Positions 8,639 through 17,658 are shown, counted from the stretch's first letter. The stretch is 64,000 nt of DNA from REBR01 sp033721915 (GCA_033721915.1 JAWWAC010000005.1:39737-103736), one strand, 5' to 3'. Notes: generated from the letters alone by a model not told the origin. A program made the numbers and translations.

Positions 8639-9514
8639 ATGACCATGACCCACAGCCAGCCGGAACTTGTGACCACACCCAGGGGGAAATTCGCCTACCG
8701 TGAATGGGGCGACCCGCAAGACCCGGTTGTGGTGATGATCCATGGCTGGCCGGAGAGCTCCTGGTGCTGGGCACCTGTGGTTGAACACCTGAAAAACGGC
8801 CTCCGTGTGATCGCACCGGACCTGCGGGGGCTGGGTGACAGCGAGCGCACCGAGGGGCTGGAGCACTACCACAAGCTGCAGCTGGCCCAGGATGTGATCG
8901 CCCTGCTGGACACACTGGGCATCCGCCGCTTCCAGCTGGTGGGACACGACTGGGGCGGCGTGGTGGCCCAGGAGATGGCGCTGGCGTCACCGGATCGGGT
9001 GGAGCGGATGGTGATCATGAACATCGCCATCATCAACAACCTCAAGGGCAACCAGAAGGTCATTGAAAAGGTCCGCTCCGGCAGCGCCAGCCAGTACTGG
9101 TACCAGCACTTCCTGCAGACACCGGGCCTGCCGGAGGCCATGATTCCCGGGGCGGAAGAGGCCTGGCTGAGCCACTTCCTGCGCCTGTCCAACCGCCAGC
9201 CCTTCCCGGCGGAGGCACTGGCGGAGTACGTGCGCACCTTCAGAATCCCCGGCACCGCCGCCAGCAGCGCCAACTATTACCGCACCTTCCATGATGACGC
9301 CAAACGCTGGGCCAGCACCGCGGGCCATGTCTGGCCCATGCCGGGGCTCTACATCTACGGCAACCGGGACAGGATCATCATTCCCGAATACCTGAACCAC
9401 ATCGAGGAGTGCTTCGAGCAGTTGCAGGTGGTGCAGGTGGAAGCCGGCCACTTCCTGCAGGAAGAGCGCCCGGCCGAAGTGGCCGGACACCTCAACGACT
9501 TTCTCCGGAACTGA
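8639..9514 (+). CDS. Alpha/beta hydrolase, epoxide hydrolase / haloacetate dehalogenase type
   Basis: A 291-residue alpha/beta hydrolase. The nucleophile is D104 in VGHDWGGVVAQ, an Asp rather than Ser, as in soluble epoxide hydrolases and fluoroacetate dehalogenases. HGWPESSWCW (35-44) is the HGxP oxyanion motif, and H271 (AGHFLQEE) is the base. The cap contains several tyrosines (QYWYQHF, NYYRTF) that could polarise an epoxide. Substrate class cannot be decided from sequence. The start ATG-ACC-ATG allows a start two codons later. It lies upstream of the valine operon. Confidence 0.8.
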   Translation: MTMTHSQPELVTTPRGKFAYREWGDPQDPVVVMIHGWPESSWCWAPVVEHLKNGLRVIAPDLRGLGDSERTEGLEHYHKLQLAQDVIALLDTLGIRRFQLVGHDWGGVVAQEMALASPDRVERMVIMNIAIINNLKGNQKVIEKVRSGSASQYWYQHFLQTPGLPEAMIPGAEEAWLSHFLRLSNRQPFPAEALAEYVRTFRIPGTAASSANYYRTFHDDAKRWASTAGHVWPMPGLYIYGNRDRIIIPEYLNHIEECFEQLQVVQVEAGHFLQEERPAEVAGHLNDFLRN

Positions 9515-9527
9515 CCGCTGATCCCTT

Positions 9528-9540
9528 TTGCCAATGGCAA
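9528..9540. promoter_or_regulatory. Palindrome upstream of mmsA
   Basis: TTGCCAATGGCAA is a perfect 13-base inverted repeat about 105 bases before the mmsA start. It also lies just behind the hydrolase stop, so it could be an operator or part of a weak hairpin. No regulator gene is adjacent. Confidence 0.3.
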
Positions 9541-9644
9541 CGCCCTCTATTGCAACCCCGGTGACACCTCAGCCGTGGTAGAGTCTGTAGCAGCCGCAAA
9601 CGGCACCTGATAACCGATAAAGACAACAAGAACGGAGAAGTCCC

Positions 9645-11141
9645 ATGACCGCAAGGGTTCCGCTATACCTGCAGGGTGAGTTCGTTGACAGCGCCGCCAC
9701 CGAAGTCCAGCCCAACCTCAACCCCGCCACCCAGGAGAACCTGGGGGATGTGCCCTTTGCCACGGACGACGAGATGACCGCCGCCATCAACGGCGCCGGT
9801 GAGGCCTTCCTCAGCTGGCGGGAAGTGCCGGTGATCGAGCGGGCACGGCTGATGATGAAGTTCGTTCAGCTGCTCAAGGAGAACCACGACGACCTGGCCA
9901 CCACACTGAGCCAGGAAACCGGCAAGACCTTCGCCGACGCCAAGGGGGATGTGTGGCGGGGCATCGAGGTGGTGGAGCACGCCTGCAACGCCCCCACGCT
10001 GATGATGGGCGAGACGGTGGAGAATGTGGCCCGTGATATCGACACCAGCTCTTTTATCCAGCCACTGGGCGTCTGTGCCGGCATCACCCCTTTCAACTTC
10101 CCGGCCATGATCCCACTGTGGATGTTTCCCATGGCCATCGTCTGCGGCAACACCTTTGTGCTCAAACCCTCTGAGCAGGACCCTCTGACCCCCATGGCCA
10201 TTACCCGCCTGTTTCACGAAGCGGGCTTCCCAAAAGGCGTGCTGCAGGTGGTGCACGGTGGCCGTAACCAGGTGGACAGGCTGCTGAACGACCCGGCCAT
10301 CCGCGCCATCTCCTTTGTCGGCTCCGAGCCTGTGGGGCGCCATATCTACCGCACCGGCACCCACAACCTCAAGCGGGTGCAGTGCATGACCGGCGCCAAG
10401 AACCATATGGTGATCATGCCCGACGCGGACCGCGAGCAGGTCATCAACAACCTGGTGGGCTCCGCCATCGGCGCCGCCGGTCAGCGCTGCATGGCCATCA
10501 GTGTGGCGGTGTTCGTGGGTGAGGCGGGCCAGTGGATCGGTGATCTCAAGGGCGCCGTGGAGAAGGTCCAGCCCGGTGTCTGGGATAACGAGAAGGCCGG
10601 CTATGGCCCACTGATCAGCAAGGCGGCCCGTGAGCGGGTTGTCTCGCTGATCGAACAGGGCAAGGCGGAAGGCGCCCAGTGCCTGCTGGATGGCTCCGGC
10701 TACCGGCATCCGGACCTGCCACAGGGCAACTGGCTCGGCCCCACGGTCTTCAGCGGCGTCACCCCGGAGATGAGCCTCTACAAGGAGGAGATTTTCGGCC
10801 CTGTGCTGCTGGCCATGCAGGTGGACACCATTGAAGAGGCCGTGGCGCTGGTCAACAAGAGCCCCTTCGGCAACGGTACCTCACTGTTTACCAATTCCGG
10901 CGGCGCGGCCCGTTACTACCAGCACAACATCGAGGTGGGCCAGGTGGGCATCAACGTGCCCATTCCGGTGCCGGCCCCCTACTTCTCCTTCACCGGCTGG
11001 AAAAACTCCTTCTACGGCGACCAGCACCCCTATGGCAAGCAGGCGGTGCGTTTCTACACCGAAACCAAGACGGTGATCAGCCGCTGGTTCCACCACGGTG
11101 AAGAAGCACAGGGCCCCAACCTGACCATTCAGATGCGCTGA
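9645..11141 (+). CDS. mmsA: Methylmalonate-semialdehyde dehydrogenase (CoA-acylating)
   Basis: MmsA oxidises methylmalonate semialdehyde with NAD and CoA to propionyl-CoA and CO2, the last step of valine catabolism. It also acts on malonate semialdehyde. The 498-residue length is standard. The catalytic cysteine is C282 in GAAGQRCMAIS, the Rossmann/NAD loop is FVGSEPVGRHIY near 225, and the C-terminal PYFSFTGWKNSFYGD signature of the family is present. It is the first gene of a four-gene operon and has a good ribosome-binding site (CGGAGAAG). Confidence 0.95.
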   Translation: MTARVPLYLQGEFVDSAATEVQPNLNPATQENLGDVPFATDDEMTAAINGAGEAFLSWREVPVIERARLMMKFVQLLKENHDDLATTLSQETGKTFADAKGDVWRGIEVVEHACNAPTLMMGETVENVARDIDTSSFIQPLGVCAGITPFNFPAMIPLWMFPMAIVCGNTFVLKPSEQDPLTPMAITRLFHEAGFPKGVLQVVHGGRNQVDRLLNDPAIRAISFVGSEPVGRHIYRTGTHNLKRVQCMTGAKNHMVIMPDADREQVINNLVGSAIGAAGQRCMAISVAVFVGEAGQWIGDLKGAVEKVQPGVWDNEKAGYGPLISKAARERVVSLIEQGKAEGAQCLLDGSGYRHPDLPQGNWLGPTVFSGVTPEMSLYKEEIFGPVLLAMQVDTIEEAVALVNKSPFGNGTSLFTNSGGAARYYQHNIEVGQVGINVPIPVPAPYFSFTGWKNSFYGDQHPYGKQAVRFYTETKTVISRWFHHGEEAQGPNLTIQMR

Positions 11142-11181
11142 AGCAGTCAGCCGCTGACCCCAACAACAAGAGGCGACCCTT

Positions 11182-12339
11182 ATGGATTTTGCCCTGAGCG
11201 ATGAACAGCGGGCCTTCCAGGACTCCGCCCGGGCCTTTGCCCGCAAGGAACTGGCCCCCAACGCCGCCCGCTGGGACGAGCACAGTGAATTCCCCATCGA
11301 GACCATCCGGCGCGCCGGCGAAACCGGCTTTCTGGCCCTGTACACCCCGGAGGCCCGTGGTGGCCTCGGGGCCTCCAGGCTGGACAGCGTGCTGGTGTTC
11401 GAGGCCCTGTCACAGGGCTGCACCGCCACCACCGCCTATTTCACCATCCACAACATGGCCACCTGGATGATCGCCAGCTTCGCCAGCGATGCCCTGTGTG
11501 ACCGCTACTGCCCGGCACTCACCCGAGGCGAGATGCTGGCCTCCTACTGCCTGACAGAACCCGGCGCCGGCTCCGATGCCGCGGCACTGAGCACCAGCGC
11601 CACGCGGGATGGGGACCATTATGTGATCAACGGCAGCAAGGCCTTTATCTCCGGCGCCGGCGCCACGGACCTGCTGGTGCTGATGGCCCGCACCGGCGGC
11701 GACGGGGCCGGTGGCGTCTCCGCCTTTGCCGTCCCTGCCAACACCCCCGGTGTGAGCTTTGGCCGCAAGGAAGCCAAGATGGGCTGGAACGCCCAGCCCA
11801 CCGGCGCCATCAGCTTCGACAATGTGCGCATCCCCGCCGACCACCTGATCGGAGAGGAAGACAAGGGATTCAGCTACGCCATGAAGGGGCTGGACGGCGG
11901 CCGGCTGAACATTGCCGCCTGCTCCATGGGCACCGCACAGGCGGCACTGGAGCGATCACAGCAATACCTCCATGAGCGCCAGCAGTTCGGCCGCCCGCTG
12001 GCGGACTTCCAGGCGTTGCAGTTCAAATTCGCCGACATGGCCACGGAGCTTGTGGCCGCACGACAGCTGCTGCGACTGGCCGCCTGGAAACTGGACCAGA
12101 GGGATCCGGAGGCAAGCAGCTACTGCGCCATGGCCAAGCGCTTCGCCACGGATGCCGGCTTCCAGGTCTGCAATGAGGCCCTTCAGCTGCACGGCGGTTA
12201 CGGCTACATCAAGGAATACCCGCTGGAGCGCTATGTGCGTGACACCCGGGTGCACCAGATCCTGGAAGGCACCAATGAAGTCATGCGCCTGATCATCGCC
12301 CGGCGCCTGCTGCAACTCGACACACTGGAGCACTTATGA
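11182..12339 (+). CDS. Acyl-CoA dehydrogenase, probable isobutyryl-CoA dehydrogenase
   Basis: A 385-residue FAD-dependent acyl-CoA dehydrogenase. The FAD/substrate signature CLTEPGAGSDAAAL and the C-terminal VHQILEGTNEVMRL are present, with catalytic base E362 in the family position. Between mmsA and mmsB the likely substrate is isobutyryl-CoA, which gives methacrylyl-CoA. The downstream gene starts inside its stop codon (ATGA), so they are coupled. Substrate assignment rests on context; the family is certain. Confidence 0.92.
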   Translation: MDFALSDEQRAFQDSARAFARKELAPNAARWDEHSEFPIETIRRAGETGFLALYTPEARGGLGASRLDSVLVFEALSQGCTATTAYFTIHNMATWMIASFASDALCDRYCPALTRGEMLASYCLTEPGAGSDAAALSTSATRDGDHYVINGSKAFISGAGATDLLVLMARTGGDGAGGVSAFAVPANTPGVSFGRKEAKMGWNAQPTGAISFDNVRIPADHLIGEEDKGFSYAMKGLDGGRLNIAACSMGTAQAALERSQQYLHERQQFGRPLADFQALQFKFADMATELVAARQLLRLAAWKLDQRDPEASSYCAMAKRFATDAGFQVCNEALQLHGGYGYIKEYPLERYVRDTRVHQILEGTNEVMRLIIARRLLQLDTLEHL

Positions 12340-13130
12340 GCACGCTGACCCCCAAGAGCCACAAGCTGCGCGTGGAGCAGCACGGCCACACGGCACTGAT
12401 CACCATCAACAACCCCCCGGCCAACACCTGGGACGAGGACAGCCTGCCGGCACTGACGGACCTGGTGCGCCAGCTGAATGCGTCGGACTCGGTGTACGCA
12501 CTGGTACTGGTGGGCGAAGGGGAGAAATTCTTCTCCGCCGGTGCCGACCTGAAGCTCTTCGCCGACGGCGACCGGGCCCGTGCCAGGCGCATGGCCAGCC
12601 TCTTCGGCGAGGCCTTCGAGGCACTGAGCGAGTTCCGTGGCGTGTCCATTGCCGCCATCAACGGCTTTGCCATGGGCGGCGGGCTGGAGTGCGCACTGGC
12701 CTGTGACCTGCGTGTGGCGGAGTCCCAGGCCAAAATGGCCCTGCCGGAGGCCTCCGTGGGCCTTCTGCCCTGCGCCGGCGGCACCCAGAACCTCACCTGG
12801 CTGGTGGGGGAAGGCTGGGCCAAGCGCATGATACTGCTGGGTGAGCGGGTGGATGCCGGCACCGCTGAGCGCATCGGCCTGGTGGAAGAGGTGGTTGAAC
12901 AGGGACAGGCACGGGAGCGGGCACTGGCCATGGCGGAACAGGTGGGCCGGCAAAGCCCCCCTTCAGTGCGCGCCTGCAAGCGCCTGATCCAGCACGCGCG
13001 GCACGCCCCCATGAGCACGGCGTTGCCGGTGGAGCGTGAGCTGTTTGTGGACCTGTTTGATACCGCGGACCAGCAGGAAGGGGTCAACGCCTTTCTTGAG
13101 AAGCGCTCACCCGAGTGGAACAACCGCTGA
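12336..13130 (+). CDS. Enoyl-CoA hydratase, probable methacrylyl-CoA hydratase
   Basis: A 264-residue crotonase-fold protein. The oxyanion-hole motifs FSAGADLK and MGGGLECALACD are intact, and both hydratase glutamates appear to be present (GGGLEC and PEASVGLLP), which fits a true hydratase. In the valine operon it should hydrate methacrylyl-CoA to 3-hydroxyisobutyryl-CoA. It overlaps the preceding dehydrogenase by four bases. Its length and two glutamates argue against it being the 3-hydroxyisobutyryl-CoA hydrolase, which is usually around 350 residues or more. Confidence 0.92.
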   Translation: MSTLTPKSHKLRVEQHGHTALITINNPPANTWDEDSLPALTDLVRQLNASDSVYALVLVGEGEKFFSAGADLKLFADGDRARARRMASLFGEAFEALSEFRGVSIAAINGFAMGGGLECALACDLRVAESQAKMALPEASVGLLPCAGGTQNLTWLVGEGWAKRMILLGERVDAGTAERIGLVEEVVEQGQARERALAMAEQVGRQSPPSVRACKRLIQHARHAPMSTALPVERELFVDLFDTADQQEGVNAFLEKRSPEWNNR

Positions 13131-13198
13131 TTACGCCATCCCTTTACAACGCCTCTCTGTGAGGGGCGCGCAACAAGAACAACAACCGGAGACAGAGA

Positions 13199-14086
13199 AT
13201 GACACGCATCGCATTTATCGGACTGGGCAACATGGGCGGCCCCATGGCCATGAACCTGGTGCAGGCAGGCTTTGATGTCCATGTGTACGACCGGGTGCCC
13301 GAGGCCATTACGCCTCTGGTGGAAGCCGGCGCCAAGAAATCCGACTCACTGATGGGCGCCGCCGAGGGGGCCGAAGTGGTGATCACCATGCTGCCCGCCG
13401 GGGAGCACTGCCGCAGCGTCTACCTGGGGGAACAGGGTCTGCTGGCGCAGCTCAGTGGCAAGCCGCTGCTGATCGACTGCTCCACCATCGACGCCGTCAC
13501 CGCACTGGAAATCAACGCCGAGGCCAGCGCCGCCGGATTCTCGCTGGTGGACGCCCCGGTCTCGGGCGGCACCGCCGGGGCCGCCGCAGGCACCCTCACC
13601 TTCATTGTGGGCGGCGAGTCCGGTGCCGTGGAGCAGGCACGCCCGGTTCTGGATAAAATGGGCAAGCATGTGCTCCACGCCGGCCCCGCCGGTGCCGGAC
13701 AGGTGGCCAAGATCTGCAACAACATGCTGCTGGCGGTGCAGATGATCGGCACCGCCGAGTCCCTGCAGCTGGGGGTCAATATGGGACTGGACCCCAAGGT
13801 GCTGTCGGACATCATGCAGAAAAGCTCAGGCCGCAACTGGGCGCTGGAGCTGTACAACCCCTACCCCGGCGTCATGGAAAAGGTGCCCGCCTCACGGGAT
13901 TACCAGGGGGGCTTTGCCGTGGACCTGATGAACAAGGACCTGGGGCTGGCACTGGAAGCCGCCACCGGCAGTCATTCCAGCACCCCCATGGGCAACCAGG
14001 CCAAGGCGCTTTACCAGATGCACAGCCTCAGGGGCAGCGGCAAGCTGGACTTCTCCAGCATCCTCAAGCAGTTCCGCAGTGAATAG
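13199..14086 (+). CDS. mmsB: 3-hydroxyisobutyrate dehydrogenase
   Basis: MmsB oxidises 3-hydroxyisobutyrate to methylmalonate semialdehyde with NAD, feeding MmsA. The 295-residue protein has the N-terminal NAD loop GLGNMGGPMAMNL (8-20), the substrate motif DAPVSGGTAGA (118-128) and catalytic K171 in GQVAKICNNMLL. It follows the hydratase after 68 bases and has a good SD (CCGGAGACAG). The hydrolase that would join the two steps is not in this operon. Confidence 0.95.
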   Translation: MTRIAFIGLGNMGGPMAMNLVQAGFDVHVYDRVPEAITPLVEAGAKKSDSLMGAAEGAEVVITMLPAGEHCRSVYLGEQGLLAQLSGKPLLIDCSTIDAVTALEINAEASAAGFSLVDAPVSGGTAGAAAGTLTFIVGGESGAVEQARPVLDKMGKHVLHAGPAGAGQVAKICNNMLLAVQMIGTAESLQLGVNMGLDPKVLSDIMQKSSGRNWALELYNPYPGVMEKVPASRDYQGGFAVDLMNKDLGLALEAATGSHSSTPMGNQAKALYQMHSLRGSGKLDFSSILKQFRSE

Positions 14087-14117
14087 GCGCTGAATGGCGG
14101 GTGCCGTTCGGACTTTC

Positions 14118-14126
14118 TGTTATAGT
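14118..14126 (+). promoter_or_regulatory. Extended -10 promoter candidate for dbpA
   Basis: TGTTATAGT is an extended -10 element (TG-n-TATAGT) 57 bases before the dbpA start and just beyond mmsB. No good -35 box is seen, as is usual for extended -10 promoters. Confidence 0.4.
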
Positions 14127-14182
14127 GTCGGCCTGACCGGGGCCTGTCCCCGGCTCCCCCTAGCACCCATGCCGAGCCTGAC

Positions 14183-15565
14183 GTGACCGATACCGCCTTT
14201 AGCCGCCTTGCCCTGTCCGACGCACTGCGCAGTAACCTGGATTCACTGGGTTACACCGCCATGACCCCCATACAGCAACAGAGTCTGCCCCATGTACTGG
14301 CCGGACGGGATCTGATTGCCAGGGCCAAAACCGGCAGCGGCAAAACCGCCGCCTTCGGACTGGGGGTTCTGGAACAGCTCAGCCTGAAAGACTTTGCCTG
14401 CCAGTCACTGATCCTGTGCCCCACACGGGAGCTGGCCAGCCAGGTGGCCAGCGAGATGCGCCGTCTGGCCCGGCCACTGCCCAACGTCAAGATCCTCACC
14501 CTCTGTGGCGGCACGCCCATTGGCCCCCAGATCGGCTCGCTGGAGCATGGCGCCCATGTGGTGGTGGGCACTCCGGGGCGTATCGAAGACCATCTGCGCA
14601 AAGGCACACTGTCGCTGGAAAGGCTGAAAGTGCTGGTGCTGGATGAGGCGGACCGGATGCTGGATATGGGCTTCTACGACACCATTGAGGGCATCATCCG
14701 CCAGACGCCGCCAAAGCGACAGACACTGCTGTTCTCGGCCACCTACCCGGAGGGCATCAGGAGCCTGAGTGCCCGCTTCCAGAGCAACCCACTGGAAGTG
14801 AGCGTCGAGTCCAACCAGAGCCAGTCCCATATCCGCCAGCTGTTTTTTGCCGTGTCCAGGCCCAAACACAAGGCCGAAACCCTGCTGAAAATCCTGGGCA
14901 AGCACAAGCCGTATTCCTGCCTGATCTTCGCCCGCACCAAACAGGGCTGCGCCGAACTGGCGGAGATGCTGCAAGGCCATGGCCACAGCGCCATTGCCCT
15001 GCACGGTGATCTGGACCAGAAACAGCGGGATCTGGTGCTGGTGCGTTTCAGCAACCGCAGCGCACGGATTCTGGTGGCCACGGACGTGGCGGCAAGGGGG
15101 CTGGATATCGACGATCTGCAGGCGGTGATCAACTACGACCTGCCCGGTGACACGGACATCTATGTGCACCGTGTCGGACGCACCGGCCGTGCCGGCAAGG
15201 GAGGGCTGGCCATCAGCCTGCTCACCGAGGCGGAAATGCACCGCTTCGAGGAGCTGGGGCACTTTCTGGATCAGACTCTGACACTGACACCGGTGCAGTC
15301 ACTGCCCGCTGACCCGCCCGGCGGCAGCAAACCGGACATGGTCACCCTGATGCTCGACGCCGGCAAGAAGAACAAGCTGCGCCCCGGGGACATACTGGGC
15401 GCCCTGACCGGGGAGGCCGGCATCCCAGGCAAGCAGGTGGGCAAGATCGACATCTTCGACTTCAGCGCCTATGTGGCGGTGGAGCGACAGTGCGCCAAGG
15501 AGGCTCTCAGACAGCTCCAGGCGGGCAGGATCAAGGGCCGTTCCATCCGTGTGCGTCGCCTCTGA
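14183..15565 (+). CDS. dbpA: ATP-dependent RNA helicase DbpA
   Basis: DbpA is a DEAD-box helicase that acts in 50S assembly. It is tethered to hairpin 92 of 23S rRNA by its C-terminal RNA-binding domain. The 460-residue protein has AKTGSGKT (Walker A), LDEAD, FSATYP and HRVGRTGRAG. The C-terminal DbpA RRM-like domain (residues about 385-460, ending in IKGRSIRVRRL) separates it from RhlE or SrmB. The start is GTG (MTDTAFSRLAL). An out-of-frame ATG 14 bases upstream opens a five-codon frame whose stop TGA overlaps this GTG. The stop abuts the stop of the convergent acyltransferase gene. Confidence 0.93.
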   Translation: MTDTAFSRLALSDALRSNLDSLGYTAMTPIQQQSLPHVLAGRDLIARAKTGSGKTAAFGLGVLEQLSLKDFACQSLILCPTRELASQVASEMRRLARPLPNVKILTLCGGTPIGPQIGSLEHGAHVVVGTPGRIEDHLRKGTLSLERLKVLVLDEADRMLDMGFYDTIEGIIRQTPPKRQTLLFSATYPEGIRSLSARFQSNPLEVSVESNQSQSHIRQLFFAVSRPKHKAETLLKILGKHKPYSCLIFARTKQGCAELAEMLQGHGHSAIALHGDLDQKQRDLVLVRFSNRSARILVATDVAARGLDIDDLQAVINYDLPGDTDIYVHRVGRTGRAGKGGLAISLLTEAEMHRFEELGHFLDQTLTLTPVQSLPADPPGGSKPDMVTLMLDAGKKNKLRPGDILGALTGEAGIPGKQVGKIDIFDFSAYVAVERQCAKEALRQLQAGRIKGRSIRVRRL

Positions 15566-17002
15566 TCAGTCCTGACGCTCCGCCAGTGCGCGGAAATGGT
15601 CAAACATGGCCTGGCGCTCACGGCGCAGCAGCCTGATCAGCTCCTCCTGGTTCCAGAAGAAAGTCCGCACCAGTATTTTGCGCCGGTAAGCCACGATATT
15701 GCGCCGGTAACGCAGCGTGGCAAAACCCGCCGGCGGCAGTGTGGCCAGGTACCCCAGCACCCATTCCCACGCCATGCCGCCGCGCCACAGCCAGACACCA
15801 TAAAGGGCATAGGAAATGGTAAAGGCCAGCACCCCCACCCCGAAATAGGCAAAGGCCCGCACCGCCGCGTCGGAGCTCAGTCGGGGCAGCCATTGGCTGA
15901 GCTGGTAGGGCACCACATTGTGCACCAGCCCATACAGCGCGACGGGGGCCATCAGCAGGGCATACAGGGTCATCCGCGAGCGGATCAGCCGCTCCTTCAC
16001 CGGGGCATCCAGCTGGTGCGAGAGATCCTCGCTGAGACGGGTCTGACTCAGGTGGTCCTTGTAGCGGTCCACCTCCCGGCGCAACGCCGCCAGGGCCTGG
16101 GGGTCGTTACGGGCGGCCCTGGTGACCACATCACTGATGTACTGGCGCCCGTGGATGCGCCCCTCAAAGCCCTCCGCAGTCGCATTCGCACTGGGTCGGT
16201 ACCAGTCCAGCATCCGCCAGAGCCAGCGGCGGAAACGACCTTCAGCCACCGGCCGCTGCTCCACGGCTTCCAGCTCCGGTTGCTGGCTGAGACTCAGCTC
16301 GTAGCCGAACGCCTCCGCCAGATCCTCCACCAGTTGCGCCTGCTGCCTGTCCTCCACGTGCAGTGCCTGACGACGCAGTGCCTCCTGCACATCCGCCGTC
16401 AACTTGCGGATCGCCTCCTGGGGGTCCGATTCGTTCAGATCGGCATAGTCCGCCACCCGGATGGGCTCGCCGATACGCAGCAGCACCGAGGACATGAACA
16501 GGTCCCGGTTCTCCGCATTCAGCCCCACCGGAACAATCACCAGTCCCAGCCGGTAGTCATTGCGCGCCTCCGCCGAGAGCGCCAGCTTGGCCGCACCGGG
16601 ACGAATGGCACTGACCTGCCCCTGTGGCGAGTTGTGCCCCTCGGGAAAAATGCCGACACAGCCACCGGACTCGAACAATTCATACACTTTCTGAAAAACC
16701 CGCTCGTTCTGCGCCCTTGCGTCCTCCGACTCATGGGCCCGGTACACGGGAATGGCCCCGAGCTGGCGAAAAAGACTGGCCAGAAACGCACGCTTGAACA
16801 GACCGCTGCGGGCCAGATAGTGAATGGGACGGCGAAACTGGGTGCTCAGAAGAATGGCATCAAGGATGGAGCTGGGATGGTTGGCCGCTACAATCACAGG
16901 GCCGGATTCCGGCATCCGTTCGGCGCCGGAGGTACGGATCTCGACAAAGTACAAGTGGTTGAAAAACCGCAAAAAACGTACAAAGCTGCGATAGAGCCGC
17001 AT
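15566..17002 (-). CDS. Glycerol-phosphate/lysophospholipid acyltransferase (PlsC-like) with C-terminal membrane domain
   Basis: A 478-residue membrane-associated acyltransferase. The PlsC-type active site is NHPSSILDA with H42 and D48, an HX5D spacing seen in the large GPAT-like branch rather than the usual HX4D. It is followed by FPEGHNSP near residue 131. The C-terminal third holds about four hydrophobic segments (residues about 345-440), so it is probably anchored in the inner membrane and acylates a phospholipid precursor. The start at MRLYRSFVRFLRFF is preferred. The frame stays open 43 codons further but runs into the tRNA terminator. Acceptor and donor are unknown. Confidence 0.78.
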   Translation of the reverse strand: MRLYRSFVRFLRFFNHLYFVEIRTSGAERMPESGPVIVAANHPSSILDAILLSTQFRRPIHYLARSGLFKRAFLASLFRQLGAIPVYRAHESEDARAQNERVFQKVYELFESGGCVGIFPEGHNSPQGQVSAIRPGAAKLALSAEARNDYRLGLVIVPVGLNAENRDLFMSSVLLRIGEPIRVADYADLNESDPQEAIRKLTADVQEALRRQALHVEDRQQAQLVEDLAEAFGYELSLSQQPELEAVEQRPVAEGRFRRWLWRMLDWYRPSANATAEGFEGRIHGRQYISDVVTRAARNDPQALAALRREVDRYKDHLSQTRLSEDLSHQLDAPVKERLIRSRMTLYALLMAPVALYGLVHNVVPYQLSQWLPRLSSDAAVRAFAYFGVGVLAFTISYALYGVWLWRGGMAWEWVLGYLATLPPAGFATLRYRRNIVAYRRKILVRTFFWNQEELIRLLRRERQAMFDHFRALAERQD

Positions 17003-17130
17003 GCGAACCCTCTTGATTGCCTGTGCTAATGACGTTAAGCAATAAGAGGCGCAATGTCGAGGCGGGTTCCTTTGAACCACAGGCACCGGCGGAGAAAACG
17101 CTTCCCGGGGATGGGATGATGAATGGCACA

Positions 17131-17166
17131 AAAAAGGCCCCGAAGCGTTAGCAGCGGGGCCTTTTT
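17131..17166 (-). terminator. Bidirectional rho-independent terminator after tRNA-Phe
   Basis: Stem AAGGCCCCG / CGGGGCCTT around a 12-base loop, flanked by an A-run on one side and a T-run on the other. It lies eight bases beyond the tRNA 3' end on the minus strand. Confidence 0.85.
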
Positions 17167-17174
17167 GACAATAA

Positions 17175-17250
17175 TGGTGCCCGGAGGCGGAATCGAACCA
17201 CCGACACGAGGATTTTCAATCCACTGCTCTACCAACTGAGCTATCCGGGC
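17175..17250 (-). tRNA. tRNA-Phe (GAA)
   Basis: A 76-base tRNA read on the minus strand. The acceptor arm starts GCCCGGA and pairs with TCCGGGC, followed by encoded CCA. The D-loop is AGCTCAGTTGGTAGAGC, the anticodon loop TTGAAAA gives GAA, and the T-loop is GGTTCGATTCC. It closely follows the standard gammaproteobacterial tRNA-Phe. A terminator follows directly. Confidence 0.97.
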
Positions 17251-17314
17251 AACGGGGCGCTATTAAACCGGTTTGGCCGGCTCTCGTCAAGGCCTGTTGC
17301 GGAATTGGTCACAT

Positions 17315-17587
17315 TCAGGATTCCGGCGGAACATAGCCCTCGGCCTTGTCCACCTCGTCGTTGCTGAAAAAGGCGTCCATCTGCTGCTGCAGGTACTTGC
17401 GAGCCTGTGGGTCCATCAGATTGAGGTGCTTTTCGTTGATCAGCATGGTCTGGTGGGCCTGCCACTCCTGCCAGGCCTGTTTGGAGATGTTCTCGAAGAT
17501 CTCCTGACCCTTGGCGCCGGGCATGGGGGGGAATTCGAGCCCTTCCAGTTCTTTCTGGTATTTGCGGCAGAAAACCGTGCGGGACAT
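17315..17587 (-). CDS. yggX: Fe(2+)-trafficking protein YggX
   Basis: YggX is a small cytosolic protein that protects labile Fe-S proteins and is thought to help iron supply. The 90-residue length is standard. The N-terminus MSRTVFCRKYQKELEGL carries the conserved C7, and PPMPGAKGQEIFENISKQAW and the FFSNDE tail are typical. In several relatives it follows mutY. Here it lies upstream of tRNA-Phe in the minus direction, apart from mutY. Confidence 0.96.
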   Translation of the reverse strand: MSRTVFCRKYQKELEGLEFPPMPGAKGQEIFENISKQAWQEWQAHQTMLINEKHLNLMDPQARKYLQQQMDAFFSNDEVDKAEGYVPPES

Positions 17588-17658
17588 GTATTGCCTCCTG
17601 AGTCGGTGTAATGGGGCGATACTAACATGTCAGACCGGCCCCGGCTGTGGCCTGCGGT

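Noticed and set aside
15596..17029. Long plus-strand open frame (about 477 codons) opposite the acyltransferase gene
   Set aside because: It mirrors the acyltransferase gene on the other strand, its product is rich in His/Gln/Arg without domain motifs, and such antisense frames are common in GC-rich DNA.
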